DNA of 64,000 nt from Trogon surrucura (Eukaryota; Chordata; Aves; Trogoniformes; Trogonidae): positions 35,714-99,713 of the forward strand of contig JAJGST010000087.1 of the NCBI GenBank assembly GCA_020746105.1. Reading direction: 5' to 3'. Shown here one piece after another: positions 29,701 through 40,645 of this stretch. A program made the translations under genes and the position numbers. Every line of letters starts with the position of its first letter. Positions within the stretch are counted from its first letter, which is position 1. Under the pieces are notes generated by a model. That model worked only from the letters and a program-made list of their open reading frames with translations, had not been told where the DNA came from and ran no database searches.

Positions 29701-31829
29701 TAAATGAGGGTACTTTTAGGCCCAGAAACACCAAATTAGGGAAATCTGGTGCTCAGAAACAGTGATTTAGGGAATTTTTGGGCTCAGAAGCACGAATTTA
29801 GGGATCTTTTATGCACAAAAAAAAATTAATTAGCGATCTTTTAGGCCCAGAAACACCAAATTAGGGAACTGTGGGGCTCAGGAATAGTGATTTAGAGAAC
29901 TTTTAGGCCCAGAAACACCTAATTAGGGAACATTGGGAATCAGAAGCAGCGAATTAGGCAACTTTAGGGCTCAGAAACACCAAATTAGCGAACTTTTGGG
30001 CTCAGAAACACCAATTTATAGAACTTTTGGGCTCAGAAACACCAAATTAGGGAACTTTAGGTCTCAGAAGCACCAATTTAGGGAACTTTAAGGCCCAGAA
30101 AAGCAGAACGAGGGAATTTCAGGCCCAGAAACACCTAATTAGGGAAATCTGGTGCTCAGAAACAGTGATTTAGAGAACTTTTAGGGCTCAGAAACACCAA
30201 TTTAGGGAACTTTTAGGCTCAGAAGCAGGGATTTAGGGATCTTTTAGGCCCAGAAATACCGATTTAGGGAACTGTGGGGCTCAGGAATAGTGATTTAGAG
30301 AACTTTTAGACCCAGGAACACCTATTTAGGGATCTTTTGGGCTCAGAAGCAGCGATTTAGGGAACTTTTCGGCTCAGAAAAACCAAATTAGCGAAATTTT
30401 GGGCTCAGAAATACCAAATTAGCGATCTTTTGGGCTCAGAAGCACCAATTTAGGGAATTTTTGGGCTCAGAAACACCAAATTAGGGAACTGTGGGGATCA
30501 GGAATAGTGATTTAGAGAATTTTTATGCCCAGGAACACCTAATTAGGGAACTTCTGGGCTCAGAAACACCAAATTAGCAAACTTTTGGGCTCAGAAAGAG
30601 CAAATTAGGGAACTTTTGTGCTCAGAAGCACCAATTTAGGGAAATTTAAGGACCCGAAAAACTAAATGAGGGAACTTTTAGGCCCAGAAACACCAAATTA
30701 GGGAACTGTGGGGCTCAGGAATAGTGATTTAGAGAACTTTTAGGCCCAGGAACACCTAATTAGAGAACTTTGGGACTCAGAAGCAGCGATTTCGGGAACT
30801 TTAGGGCTCAGAAACACCAAATTAGCGAACTTTTGGGCTGAGAAACACCAAATTAGGGAACTTTTGGCCTCAGAACCACCAATTTAGGGAACTATAAGGC
30901 CCAGAAAAACTAAATGAGGGTACTTTTAGGCCCAGAAACACCAAATTAGGGAAATCTGGTGCACAGAAACAGTGATTTAGGGAACTTTTGGCCTCAGAAA
31001 CACCGATTTAGGGATCTTTTATGCACAGAAGGACTAAATTAGGGATTTTTAGGCCCAGAAACACCAAATTAGGGAACTGTGGGGCTCAGGAATAGTGATT
31101 TAGAAAACTTTTAGGCCCTGGAACACCAATTTAGGGAACTTTTGGGCTCAGAAGCAGGGATTTAGGGATCTTTTAGGCCCAGAAAAACTAAATGAGGGAA
31201 CTTTGGGGCTCAGAAACACCAAATTAGGGAACTCTGGTGCTCAGAAACAATGATTTAGGGAACTTTTGGGCTCAGAAACACCGATTTAGGGATCTTTTAT
31301 TCTCAGAAAAACCAAATTAGCGAAATTTTGGGCTCAGAAATTCCAAATTAGCGATCTTTTGGGCTCAGAAGCACCAATTTAGGGAACTTTTGGGCTCAGA
31401 AACACCAAATTAGGGAACTGTGGGGCTCAGGAATAGTGATTTAGAGAATTTTTGTGCCCAGGAACACCTAATTAGGGAACTTTTGGGCTCAGAAACACCA
31501 AATTAGGGAAATTTTGGGCTCAGAAACACCAAATTAGGGTACTTTTGGGCTCAGAAGCACCAATTTAGGGAACTTTAAGGACCCGAAAAACTAAATGAAG
31601 GAACTTTTAAGCCCAGAAAAACTAAATGAGGGAATTTTTAGGCCCAGAAACACCAAATTAGGGAACTGTGGGGCTCAGGAATAGTGGTTTAGAGAACTTT
31701 TAGGCCCTGGAACACGTAATTAGGGAACTTTTGGGCTCAGAAGCAGTGATTTAGGGAACTTTGGGGCTCAGAAACACCAAATTAGTGAACTTTTGGTCTC
31801 AGAAACACCAAATTAGAGAACTTTTTGGG
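2750..31829. repeat. 31-bp satellite array, left block (about 29 kb)
   Basis: A continuous head-to-tail array of 31-bp monomers with no genes or spacers. The usual unit reads GGGAACTTTT, then GGCTCAGAAAC, then ACCAAATTA; counting several monomers gives exactly 31 bp. Variant types recur in set orders: GGGCTCAGGAATAGTGATTTA, GGGAATCAGAAGCAGCG, and TATGCACA followed by an A-run and TTAATTAGCG. The array therefore has irregular higher-order structure with spacings of about 1.6-2.1 kb. Monomers at about 20.3-25.8 kb are more divergent. Many units contain TTAGGG across the monomer junction. Because 31 is not a multiple of three, short open frames (25100-25306 plus, 28096-28281 minus) are fortuitous. 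Confidence 0.97.
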
Positions 31830-33563
31830 GTCAAGGACAACAGGAAGAGCTTTTTCAAATACGTGGCAGATAAAACTAACACCAGAAGCAATGTGGGCCC
31901 ACTGTTGAATGAGGTGGGTGCCTTGGTGACACATGATACAGAGAAGGCAGAGTTACTGAATGCCTTCTTTGCCTCTGTCTACTCTGCCGGAGGCTGTCCT
32001 GAGGAGCCCCGTTCCCCTGAGGCCCCACAGGAAGTTAGGGCAGTGGAGGAGTTTGCTTTAGTCGATGAGGACTGGGTTAGGGACCAATTAAGCAATCTGG
32101 ACATCCATAAATCCATGGGTCCAGACGGGATGCATCCACGGGTGCTGAGGGAGCTGGCTGATGTCATTGCTGGACCACTCTCCATCATCTTTGCCAAGTC
32201 TTGGGGGACGGGAGAGGTGCCTGAGGACTGGAGGGAAGCAAATGTCACTCCAGTCTTCAAAAAGGGCAAGAAGGAAGACCCGGGTAACTATAGACCGGTC
32301 AGCCTCACCTCCATCCCTGGGAAAGTGATGGAACGACTTATCCTTGGTGCCATCTCAAGGCATATCAAGGATAAGAGGGTCATTAGAGACAGTCAACATG
32401 GCTTCACCAAAGGGAAGTCGTGCTTGACTAACCTCATAGCCTTTTATGAGGATATAACAAGGTGGACAGATGATGGCAGAGCGGTGGATGTGGTCTACCT
32501 TGACTTCAGTAAAGCATTTGACACAGTCTCCCACAGCATCCTTGCTGCTAAACTGAGGAAGTGTGGTCTAGACTCTCGGGTAGTGAGGTGGACTGTGAAC
32601 TGGCTGAGGGGAAGAAACCAAAGAGTTGTGGTCAATGGGGCGGAGTCTGGTTGGAGACCTGTATCCAGTGGAGTGCCTCAAGGGTCGGTACTGGGACCAG
32701 TATTATTCAATATATTCATCGATGACTTGGATGAGGGACTAGAGAGCACTATCAGCAAGTTTGCTGATGACACCAAGCTGGGAGGAGTGGCTGACACACC
32801 AGAAGGCTGTGCTGCCATCCAGCGAGACCTGGACAGGCTGGAGTGTTGGGCGGGGAAAAATTTAATGAAATATAACAAGGGTAAATGTAGGGTCTTGCAT
32901 CTGGGTAGGAACAACCGCAGGTTCCAGTATAAGTTGGGGAATGACTTATTAGAGAGTAGTGTAGGGGAAAGGGACCTGGGAGTCTTGGTGGACAGCAGGA
33001 TGACCATGAGCCAGCAGTGTGCCCTTGTGGCCAGGAAGGCCAATGGCATCCTGGGGTGTACTAGAAGGGGGGTGGTTAGTAGGTCGAGAGAGGTTCTCCT
33101 GCCCCTCTACTCTGCCCTGGTGAGACCCCATCTGGAATACTGTGTCCAGTTCTGGGCCCCTCAGTTCAAGAAAGACAGGGAACTGCTGGAGAGAGTCCAG
33201 CACAGGGCAACTGGGATGATTAAGGGAGTGGAGCATCTCCCTTATGAGGAAAGACTGAAGGAGCTGGGGCTCTTTAGTTTGGAGAAGAGGAGGCTGAGGG
33301 GTGACCTCATTAATGTTTACAAATATATCAAGGGTGAGTGTCACGAGGATGGAGCCAGGCTCTTCTCGGTGACAACCACTGATAGGACAAGGGGTAATGG
33401 GCTGAAACTGGAACATAAGAGGTTCCGCTTAAACTCGAGAAGAAACTTCTTCTCAGTGAGGGTGACGGAGCCCTGGAACAGGCTGCCCAGAGAGGTTGTG
33501 GAGTCTCCTTCTCTGGAGACATTCAAGACCTGCCTGGACACGTTCCTGTGTGGCATAGTCTAG
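31761..33563 (+). CDS. Intact-frame CR1 reverse transcriptase fragment fused to satellite-derived N-terminus
   Basis: A 600-codon open frame. About the first 23 residues come from the 31-bp satellite; the rest is CR1 ORF2 RT. The palm is complete by inspection: [18 protein letters not shown], and FADD as the catalytic aspartate pair. A thumb/C-terminal region follows, ending at a TAG at 33561-33563, upstream of the CR1 3' UTR. The apurinic-type endonuclease and ORF1 are missing, so it cannot be an autonomous element. The ATG lies in satellite and no CR1 promoter is present, so expression is doubtful. The frame is probably preserved simply because the copy is young. Confidence 0.8.
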   Translation: MGLRNTKLVNFWSQKHQIRELFGVKDNRKSFFKYVADKTNTRSNVGPLLNEVGALVTHDTEKAELLNAFFASVYSAGGCPEEPRSPEAPQEVRAVEEFALVDEDWVRDQLSNLDIHKSMGPDGMHPRVLRELADVIAGPLSIIFAKSWGTGEVPEDWREANVTPVFKKGKKEDPGNYRPVSLTSIPGKVMERLILGAISRHIKDKRVIRDSQHGFTKGKSCLTNLIAFYEDITRWTDDGRAVDVVYLDFSKAFDTVSHSILAAKLRKCGLDSRVVRWTVNWLRGRNQRVVVNGAESGWRPVSSGVPQGSVLGPVLFNIFIDDLDEGLESTISKFADDTKLGGVADTPEGCAAIQRDLDRLECWAGKNLMKYNKGKCRVLHLGRNNRRFQYKLGNDLLESSVGERDLGVLVDSRMTMSQQCALVARKANGILGCTRRGVVSRSREVLLPLYSALVRPHLEYCVQFWAPQFKKDRELLERVQHRATGMIKGVEHLPYEERLKELGLFSLEKRRLRGDLINVYKYIKGECHEDGARLFSVTTTDRTRGNGLKLEHKRFRLNSRRNFFSVRVTEPWNRLPREVVESPSLETFKTCLDTFLCGIV

Positions 33564-33655
33564 GCATTCCTGCTCTGGCAGGGGGATTGGACTTGATGAT
33601 CTTTCGAGGTCCCTTCCAATCCCTAACATTCTATGATTCTATGATTCTATGATTC
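31830..33655 (+). mobile_element. CR1 LINE, 5'-truncated, plus strand
   Basis: The satellite frame breaks at about 31830 into CR1 ORF2 sequence. The element then runs through reverse transcriptase and the 3' UTR to a clear ATTCTATG tail at about 33629-33655. It is the inverted partner of the copy at 948-2749. By eye the two RT proteins differ at about 13 of 448 aligned positions. This copy keeps roughly 35 bp more at its 5' end and has no internal stop. Confidence 0.95.
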
Positions 33656-33745
33656 CCCTTAGCAAAGCCATGTTAACTGCTCCTAATAACCTTATCCTTG
33701 ATATGTCCAGAGACAGCGCCAAGGATAAGATGTTCCAGTCCTTTA
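33656..33745 (-). mobile_element. Short CR1 fragment, minus strand
   Basis: Directly after the CR1 tail, the segment matches the reverse complement of the CR1 RT stretch seen at 2195-2295 (AAGCCATGTT, then CTTATCCTTGATATG, then CCAAGGATAAG) with scattered differences. It is an older fragment of roughly 90 bp abutting the younger plus-strand copy. Confidence 0.75.
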
Positions 33746-35524
33746 AGAGTGCAGAAATAGGGGAAAAACACAGTGATTTATCTTGCTCCTCCATGGGCTT
33801 AGGCAAGGGTCTGCTCCACAATAGACCTGGTCCTGGGCTGTGGGAAGCTGCAGAGCCTCTGCTCCAGTCTCCTCCCCTGCTTCACGTCCACATGGTTGCT
33901 CCTCTCACCATCCCCTTCCCCTCCAAGAGCTAAAGATCTCTCCAACACAAAGGAATTGGCCCAGCACGTTTTTCTCCTCTTCCACATATTTATCAGAGAG
34001 GCCCTGGTTGGTTGGGCCATGGCATGGGGGACACACCCACCTTCGAGAAGCTTCTCACCCTGTAGCCATCCACCTCCCAAGAAACCCCACTGGTCACAGC
34101 CAGCCCATGGTGCCTCAAAGGAAACAGGCAGGGGAGTGGAGGGAACCTCTGAAAATTTGGAGGGCTGGGACCCATAGAAATTCTTTACCAGGGATCGACA
34201 CGCTCTCACGGCTCCTCTCCTGCCCGATGTGACCCAGGAAAGGTCATTGGTCCCCGCCTCACCACATGGATTGGAATGACTGATCCTCTGACCTGGGGGG
34301 GCTTCAGAGCCCCAACAAGTTATTTGGGATTACAGGGATACTCAGCCTCCTCTGTGGCGTTATTTAGGGGCGAGGCCGTGCAGGGAGACCCCACCCAGAG
34401 ATGCGCACCCGTGCCCCGCCCCCAACCCGCGACCACCGGGCACAGAGCAGCAAGGAGCCGGGCTGCGGTTGGGGGATCCTTCTTCATCACCTCCTCCCAA
34501 CACTACTCCCTTACCCGTTGGGCTGCCTGGACCCTATTCCCCACCGCCGCTACCTGGGACACCCCCCCCAATCCCTCTGGACGCTGACCCGGGGTCCCCC
34601 ATTATCTCCAGATGCTGCCCGGGACCCCTCAGGTTCCTTCGGGTGCTGCCCCGGGGTTCCTTCACACCCCATGCGGAAGGACCCAGCCCACCCACCCCGT
34701 ATCCTGCCCGGGGAACCCCCGGTACCTTCGAGCGCTGCCGCCTCCCGAAAGCACATGGGGATCACTCCGGCCGCTCCCGGGGCTGAGCGGAGGGTCCCGC
34801 CCCCGGAGCCGCCTTTTCCGGAGCCTCCGCTCCCCGAGCCGGGCTGGACCCCCCGGGGATCGCGGGGGTGCTGGGGGAGCCCGGCCGGAGCCCCCCACTG
34901 CCGGCCCTTTCTCAGGGAAGGGCTCTCAGTGCCGAGGGAAAGGATCCTCGTCCCACGCCTCCAGCACAGCCGGCAGGGATCTCCTGCAGCCCAGCGGGAT
35001 CAGCGGTAAAAATCTCCCGATCCGACCCAAAATCTTACAGGTTTTATCCCGTGAGGATGGGATGTGGGAGGGGGCAGAGGTGTGCCTGAGGAAATGGGAC
35101 TCGCTGGAATGTTTTCTCTCTGGGGGCCCCATGGCTGTTTCCCTTATCTTTTCACGGGGGAGGTTGTGTCTGAGCATCCGCCTTGTTTTGCTAATTTGAT
35201 GATGAGAGCTGGGGCACAAACGGTCTCCTGAGCCAAACTAAAATACCTCAAGAACAGAGGCAGTGTTTGAAATGAGACTCTGGGCAAAATGTTTGCTGCT
35301 GGGTTTTGGTTCCATTCGGGTTTTGGTCCTTTGTCCCCTGTTTAGTCAAGTTGGAGAACTCGGGGCGGGGTCGTTTTTCACACCCCCCCCCGGATCATCA
35401 CAGACAAGGGTCTGTCCAGGCAAGACAGAGCTGAGCTGAATTCACACCTCCCGCCCGGCCCCGGGTCAGGGGGGGTGTCCCTGGACTGTGTACGGGGTGG
35501 AGGGGCTGAGTTCTTCCCCACAGG
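33746..35524. other. Non-repetitive interval with GC-rich island at about 34.38-35.0 kb
   Basis: I recognise no gene here. The first 600 bp are ordinary mixed sequence. From about 34380 to 34990 the DNA is strongly C/G-rich with many CpGs and loose repeats of a CTGCCCGGG...CCTTCGGG type. Long overlapping open frames on both strands there (up to 202 codons) are what GC-rich DNA produces by chance; none shows a recognisable domain or a convincing splice-compatible exon. The island could be an unannotated promoter. The remainder, about 35.0-35.5 kb, is featureless. Confidence 0.5.
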
Positions 35525-35688
35525 GTGGAATCCTCTGCTGTGAGGACAGGCTGAGGGAGCTGGGACTGTTCAGCCTTGAAAAGAGGAGACTCCGGGGGGA
35601 CCTTATCCCTGCCTGCAGTGCCTGAAGGGAACCTACAGGAAGGCTGGGGGGGCACTTTGTACAAGAGTGTCCAGCGATAGGACAAGGG
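35525..35688 (+). mobile_element. CR1 fragment, plus strand
   Basis: The sequence GAGGACAGGCTGAGGGAGCT, followed by an AAAAGAGGAGACT block and later by GATAGGACAAGGG, is the CR1 ORF2 C-terminal/3' region in diverged form. It stops exactly at the solo LTR starting at 35689 and does not clearly resume after it. Confidence 0.75.
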
Positions 35689-36085
35689 TGAAGAGGGGTC
35701 CCTTCGGAGAGCCGGCCAAGTCAACGACCATCACACCAATATGGCTACAGGTCGTCCTCCCTTTATTGCTCCGGACAGCTCAGTCTATACAGTTCAGCAG
35801 TGTCCCCGCGCCTGCCCCTTCACAGAGTGGGTCAGTCACAGGTTTACACGCGCCAGCGTTTTATTGGGCAGTGCCATTCAACTGTGCAGGCGGCTCTCGC
35901 CCCCCCTTCTCCCCCCGGGGCCAGCACCTCCAGCCAAGCATCTCGCAAAGCTCTCACAAAACAGATAAAACCTCCTCCTCCCCGTGTCCCAAGGCAGCTT
36001 CAAGGACAGAGCCTTTGTTTAGGCCTAAGCTGGGTTGTCCACATCTTTATCACTGCGCCTCTGCTCCACAAGAAATTCCCCTACA
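35689..36085 (-). mobile_element. Solo ERV LTR, minus strand (about 397 bp)
   Basis: It aligns along its length to the LTR at 55199-55601 with few differences. On the plus strand it starts TGAAGAGGGGTCC and ends CCCCTACA, so on its coding strand it has TG...CA ends. Shared landmarks are the TTTATTG block (reverse of CAATAAA) and the GCCAGCGTTTTATTGGGCAG stretch. No primer-binding site or internal ERV sequence adjoins it, so it is a solo LTR left by recombination between two LTRs. The flanks do not show an exact short target duplication. Confidence 0.85.
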
Positions 36086-36969
36086 ACAAAGTGTCCAGAG
36101 GTGGGGCATTCTGGAATGCTGAGTTAGTTCCTGGCCAAACCCTAGTGAGATTTCTGCTGTAGGATGTTTGAGCTGGCCATTCTTTTCTGACACCTGTTCT
36201 CACTGTGGCAAGTGTTAGTCCAAAGTGACCCTGACATGACAGGAGCAGACCCAGCCACAAACGTAGGCAGAGGAAGGCAAGGGAGAAAAGCAGCCAGGGC
36301 TGACATTGCCACAGAAAGCAAGAAACACAGTCGTGACCTCTCCCTAGCAGTGAGGCTGCCATCAGAAATCACCCGGTTTGGTGATCCCCCAAGTCCCAGA
36401 CGTTGCCCTTGGCCCAGGTGTGCCAGCAACTCAGAGCCCAGCGTGTGAGGAGAGGAACCCTCCCAGCTCCCAGCCACAGAGAGAGCTGAGGCTGTCGCCT
36501 CGCGTGGTGAGGGATGGGCAGGGGAGCTGAGTGCTGCTCTCTGCCAGGCACGCTGGGAAAGGAGAACAGGAGGTTCCGGCAGTGCCCTGCAGTGCCAGGC
36601 CCAGCCTTGGTCCCCTCGCTCTGCCAGGGGTCCGGTCTCCTTCCCAGCACGTGCAGAGCAGGCAGGTCAGGGTGGCCACAGCCGAGAGGAGACGGGCCCT
36701 GGGCAGGTGAGCAGAGCCTCAGACGAGGGTTGAGGGGCTCCTCGTTTTCTGCACGGAGCTCTCCGGGCCAACAGCTCCCACACGCAGCCGACTGCCTGCG
36801 TCCAACGGGGCGCCTGGTGCTGCCCGGCGCTCCTGCACCCGCCCGCCACCACAGCCGTGGGGGGACCTCAGCAGCCTCCGCTCTCCGCAGGCACCTCAGG
36901 CAGCTTCAGGAGCCCGGCCCGACCCCAGCAACTGCCCTCGTGCCCAGAGACCCGGACCACCACAGGTAG
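36086..36969. other. Unassigned interval with one exon-like segment
   Basis: Mostly unrecognised sequence, GC-richer after about 36.4 kb. The one point of interest is 36891-36965: a 75-nt stretch preceded by CTCTCCGCAG and followed by GTAGGG. It is open in phase 1, which is the exon style of the gene at 40.8 kb. The donor abuts the start of CR1-like sequence, so the segment could equally be chance or a dead exon. The other open frames look like shadows. Confidence 0.35.
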
Positions 36970-37062
36970 GGGCTGCACGAGAGGAAGGGGATCCCATGTC
37001 CTCTCGTCACCCAGATAAAGAAGGCGACCAAAGACTTTCCCCGTCGCCCTTGCACAGTAGGT

Positions 37063-37800
37063 GTGGGGCTCTGGCACTGGAGGGCCAGGCCAATGAAGAT
37101 GGAGAGGAGGAGCAGGGTCAGCAGGAACAGGCCTCTGCCCCACGAGAAAAAACGGAGCAGGCATGTTCTCTTAAGAAATGCTCCACCAGCAGTGCCCTTG
37201 CACAGCATCCGGGGGGCTCTGCAGGAGAAGCGGGTTGTGAGCAAGAAAGAGCTCACGTCGGCCAGAAGTGCCACCAAGGTGCTCTTGCCCCAGACCGGCC
37301 ATCAAAACTGACCCTGACCAGAAAAATCGGTGAGTCATTGTAGTGGGTGACTCCCTCCTGAGGGGGGCGGAGGGACCGATACGCAGACCAGACCCCCTCC
37401 ACAGGCAGGTCTGCTGTCTCCCAGGCGCCCGGACAAAGGACCTCCTAGATAGACTTCCCACCCTTGTCAAGTCTTCGGATTATTACCCACTGCTGGTCTT
37501 TCAGGTGGGTAGTGATGACATGACAACAAGAGGCTCAGAATCAATTAAGAGGGATTTTAGGGCCCCGGGACAGTTGGTCAAGGGATCAGGGGCACAGGTT
37601 GTGTTCCTATCTATCCCTCTGACGACAGGGATGAACGAGGAAGTTACCTGGAAGAGTCATCAGGTCAGCTCATGGCTCTGAGCTTGGTGTCACCATAATG
37701 GATTTGGGTTTTTGATCACGGGCTGGTCTGTAAGTCACCAGTCTGCTGGCAAGAGATGGGATGCACCTATCCCAGAGAGGGAAGAGGATCCTAGGGCAGG
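37063..37800 (+). pseudogene. CR1 ORF1 remnant with esterase-like (GDSL/SGNH) domain
   Basis: CR1 ORF1 proteins of birds and reptiles carry a GDSL-type esterase-like domain thought to act with element RNA or lipid. Here GDSLLRG is readable at about 37345, giving the nucleophile serine. A block ending SDYYPLLVFQVGSDD follows, and the DGMHLS segment bearing the catalytic Asp/His pair is encoded at 37755-37772. The first two blocks and DGMHLS are in different frames and a stop lies between them, so the gene is broken. It is downstream of a charged, Gln/Lys-rich stretch typical of ORF1 N-terminal parts. Confidence 0.7.
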
Positions 37801-38084
37801 ACACAGCAGGGCTCATTGGCAGAGCTTTAATCTAGGCTTGAAGGGGGAAGGGGCTAAATCTGGGCCCACGGAGAATGAGCCCAGGGAAAACATGCCGGAG
37901 TCTGTCGGATGGCATGCTTGCAAAAACTCTCACTCCCCTATCTCAGTAGAGATGGGGAATGGAGATGCAATGGGAAACCAAGGGGCAAGAGGCAGTGATG
38001 TTCTAGAAACCCTGGAAACATTTGAGAAGGTTCAGGTAGGAGTTAGTACCCGCTCCCACAAAAAGGTGTTGGGATCATTCTCTC

Positions 38085-39530
38085 ACCTGAAGTGCATCTC
38101 TACCAATGCACGCAGCCTGGGCAACAAACAAGAGGAGCTTGTAGCCAGGATGCAACAGGAAAACTGTGACATAGTGGCTATCACAGGTGGGATGCCTGAC
38201 GCGACTGGAGTGCCACAATTGATGGCTACAAGCTCTTCAGGAGGGATAGGCAAGGAAGGAGAGGTGGAGGGGTGCCCTCTATAAAAGAACAGCTATGAAT
38301 GTGCCCAGCTGGAGTGATGACAGGGTTGAGTCTGTTTGGATTAGGTTTAAGGGCAAAGCCAACAGGGCTGATGTAGCTGTTGGAGTCAATTATAGGCCTC
38401 CCAACCAGGATTATGAGGTGGATGAGATTTTCTCTTAACAGCTGGGTGAAGTCCCTCGGTCGCTGGCACTTGTTCCTGTGGGGGACTTCAGCTGCCCTGA
38501 TGTCTGCTGGAACTGCAACACAGCAGAGAGGGAACAGTCCCGGAGGTGCCTGGGATGTGTCGGGGAAAACTTCCTGACCCAGCTGGTGAGTGAACCAGCC
38601 AGGGCAGGACCCTGCTGGAGCTGCTCTTTACACACAGGGAAGGTCTGGTGGGTGATGTGACGGGTGGAGGGTGCCTTGGGCACAGCGACCAGGAACTGAT
38701 AAAGTTTCCTGTACTTGGAGATGCCAGGAAGGGGTGCAGCAAAGCTGCCCTTTTGGACTTCAGTAGGGCTGACTTGAACTTGTTTAGCAGCCTTATTGCC
38801 AGAGTTCCTTGGGAATCGGTACTGAGGGGTTTGGGAGTCCAGGAAGGCTGGACGCTCTTTCAGAAAGAGGTCCTGAAGGTGCAGGAGCAGATCATCCCCG
38901 TTAGCCGTAAATCCAGCTGGAGGCATAGAAGACCTGCCTGGCTTAACAGGGAGCTTAGGCTGGCACTCAGGGAGAAAAAGAGGATTTATGGCCTTTGGAA
39001 AGAAGGGCAGGCAGCTCACGACGACTACAAAAACACTGTGAGGCTATGAAGGACAAAAATGAGAAGCTCCAAAGCCCAGCTACAAGTTCATCTGGCCTCT
39101 ACGGTTACGGATAATAAGAAAAATTCCTATAAATATATCACCAAAAAGGAAGAGAAAGGCTCTTTTTCCTCTTTCTAAAAGAAAGGTCAAGGAGAACCTC
39201 CACCCCCTGTTGGATGCAGGAGGACGACCAGTGACATCAGAGGAGGGAAAGGCTGAAGTGCTTCATGACTTCTTTGCCTCAGTCTTTGTGAGCAGGTGCT
39301 CCCCGAGGGGAAGTCTGCTTCCTGACAACCTTCTCCTGTTGAACGAGCGGCTGGCAGACCAGGTGAGCACAGCGGGTATTGCCTCTCCGGGCACCCGAAC
39401 CCCCACGGACCCCGTCTGCCGCAAGGTCTGCGCAGAGGAGCCGCTCAAGTCTGGCCGGGATGGTCCCGGTGAGGCAGAGGGAGCAGCTGAAGGGCTGGTT
39501 CCCTGGGGAACCTAAGGATCAGTACCGGGT
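38085..39530 (+). pseudogene. CR1 ORF2 endonuclease and linker remnant
   Basis: The frame containing STNARSLGNKQEELVARM, followed by CDIVAITGGMPD, is the start of the apurinic/apyrimidinic-type endonuclease that nicks target DNA for CR1. Further blocks follow in other frames: VNYRPPNQD near 38385, VGDFSCPDVCWN near 38478, and HSDQEL near 38680. The RT-proximal linker comes next (RRPAWLNRELRLALREKKR near 38930, and the FFASV block near 39270). Multiple frameshifts and stops are present. The canonical ITETW endonuclease motif reads ITGGM here, indicating loss of the catalytic Glu. Confidence 0.75.
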
Positions 39531-39814
39531 CCAAACCAGAAGAGGAGTGTGGGGGGTTTTTCTCCTTGTTAGTGATGGAACAAAGAGCAGAGCGTCCTTC
39601 AGGAACGAGGGAGTCCCGGGACGCAGCCTGCAGGAGAAGATAACGAGAGCCCTGGACCGCCAGGGCTGTTCACTGAGTCAGCAGCGAGGATGCTCTGAAC
39701 CTCTGAGCTGTGAGAAAGAGCGCGCAGGCTCCAGAGGCCGATGAATATTGACTGCTCTGCCCTGGGCGGCGTAAAGTTGGGAGTTACTGACACACGGGAT
39801 GTGTGTTGTGAAGG

Positions 39815-39915
39815 GGGCAGCTAAGGATCAGTACTGGGTACAACCCTGCTCCAGATCCTCACCAATGATCCATGAGGAGGGCAGAGTGCTGCCTCAGCAG
39901 GTTTGCTGGTGACAA
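39815..39915 (+). mobile_element. CR1 RT remnant, plus strand
   Basis: GGATCAGTACTGGGTACAAC corresponds to the GSVLGP block of CR1 RT. The following bases match a diverged continuation toward the FADD region. It is probably a detached part of the same old CR1 that ends near 39530. Confidence 0.55.
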
Positions 39916-40429
39916 ACCACTGCTGTGGCTCGGGGGGTCCCCTGGGGCTGAGCCCTGGGGCCTGGGGCTGCTGAGCGGGGCCGTGGCGGCTCTCCAGGCC
40001 CCTCCTCTCCCCAGGCCCTCCTGCTCCTGCTCCCGCGGGACCCCTGGCCCTGTCGCTTCCTCTTGTTCCCCGCTTCCAGCCAGAGCTCTCTGTTCAGCCA
40101 GGCCGCTCCTCTGCTTCACCAGACCGTTTCTCGGGAGGTGGGGCTGGCCTGTTCCTGCGCCCGCAGGACTTCCTTCGTGCAGAGTGCCCGGCCCCCCTGA
40201 CGCCTTCGCCCTGCAGGACAGCCCCCCCGGGACCCTGCCAAGCAGCCTCCTCAGCAGGCCAAAGTCTCCCTAGGGAAGTCCGAGGGGCAGCTCTGCTAAC
40301 CCCCTCCTTACTTCTCTGCAAATAAAAACCCTGTTATTTGGTGGTCCCTGTGCCCAAGGTGGCCTCCAGCCATCGCATCTCCCACAAGCCCTTCTCTGAA
40401 CAAGCAGCAGGTCCAGGAGGACGCCCCCT
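39916..40429. other. Unassigned interval with AATAAA at 40321-40326
   Basis: The plus strand is open for 133 codons (39872-40273) and is followed 48 bp later by AATAAA (40321-40326). The frame is Pro/Ser/Cys-rich, lacks a domain I recognise, and begins in CR1-derived sequence. It could be the terminal exon of an unseen transcript or a chance frame in GC-rich DNA. I do not call it a gene. Confidence 0.3.
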
Positions 40430-40645
40430 CTAGATGGCTCCTACATGAGCTGTGTCAGCTCCTCCACACGCTCCGAGAACCTGCGGGGCTGTTCCCGCTC
40501 TGCTCTGCTGTATTCCCAGCACCCACCTGGGAAGTCAAAGTCCCCCACAGTAACAGGAGGTGGCAATTGTGAAACCTCTCCCAGCTGCTCACAGAGCACT
40601 GCATCAGCCTCACCTTCCTGACGGGGCGGTCTGTGTCAAACTGCC
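40430..40645 (-). mobile_element. Old CR1 endonuclease-region fragment, minus strand
   Basis: The stretch with CACCCACCTGGGAAGTCAAA, then GTCCCCCACAGTAACAGGAG, then TTCCTGACGGGGCGGTCTGT matches the reverse complement of the CR1 endonuclease coding region (NYRPP / GDFN blocks). It is diverged. It lies directly upstream of the promoter of the seven-exon gene, so part of that promoter may be transposon-derived. Confidence 0.55.

Larger units (their letters stand above)
36970..39530 (+). mobile_element. Long, decayed CR1 LINE carrying ORF1 and endonuclease regions
   Basis: This older and longer CR1 retains parts the other copies lack. In order it holds an ORF1-like region, a GDSL/SGNH-esterase-like segment (about 37335-37775), the ORF1/ORF2 junction, the ORF2 endonuclease start (about 38090), later endonuclease segments, and the linker into RT (to about 39530). 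Frames shift repeatedly. The RT core is largely missing; an RT remnant reappears at about 39.8 kb. The 5' limit is approximate because the CR1 5' UTR is not distinctive by eye. Confidence 0.8.

Noticed and set aside
2750..31829. CRISPR-like regular repeats of about 31 bp
   Set aside because: Repeats are contiguous with no unique spacers, and the context is eukaryotic with CR1 and ERV elements. It is a satellite.
2750..31829. Interstitial telomere reading of the TTAGGG-bearing satellite
   Set aside because: TTAGGG occurs once per 31 bp and not in tandem, so it is not telomeric repeat; recorded only as a curiosity.
34276..35219. Overlapping frames up to 202 codons in the GC-rich interval
   Set aside because: Both strands and several frames are open at once in high-GC DNA with no domain or splice chain.
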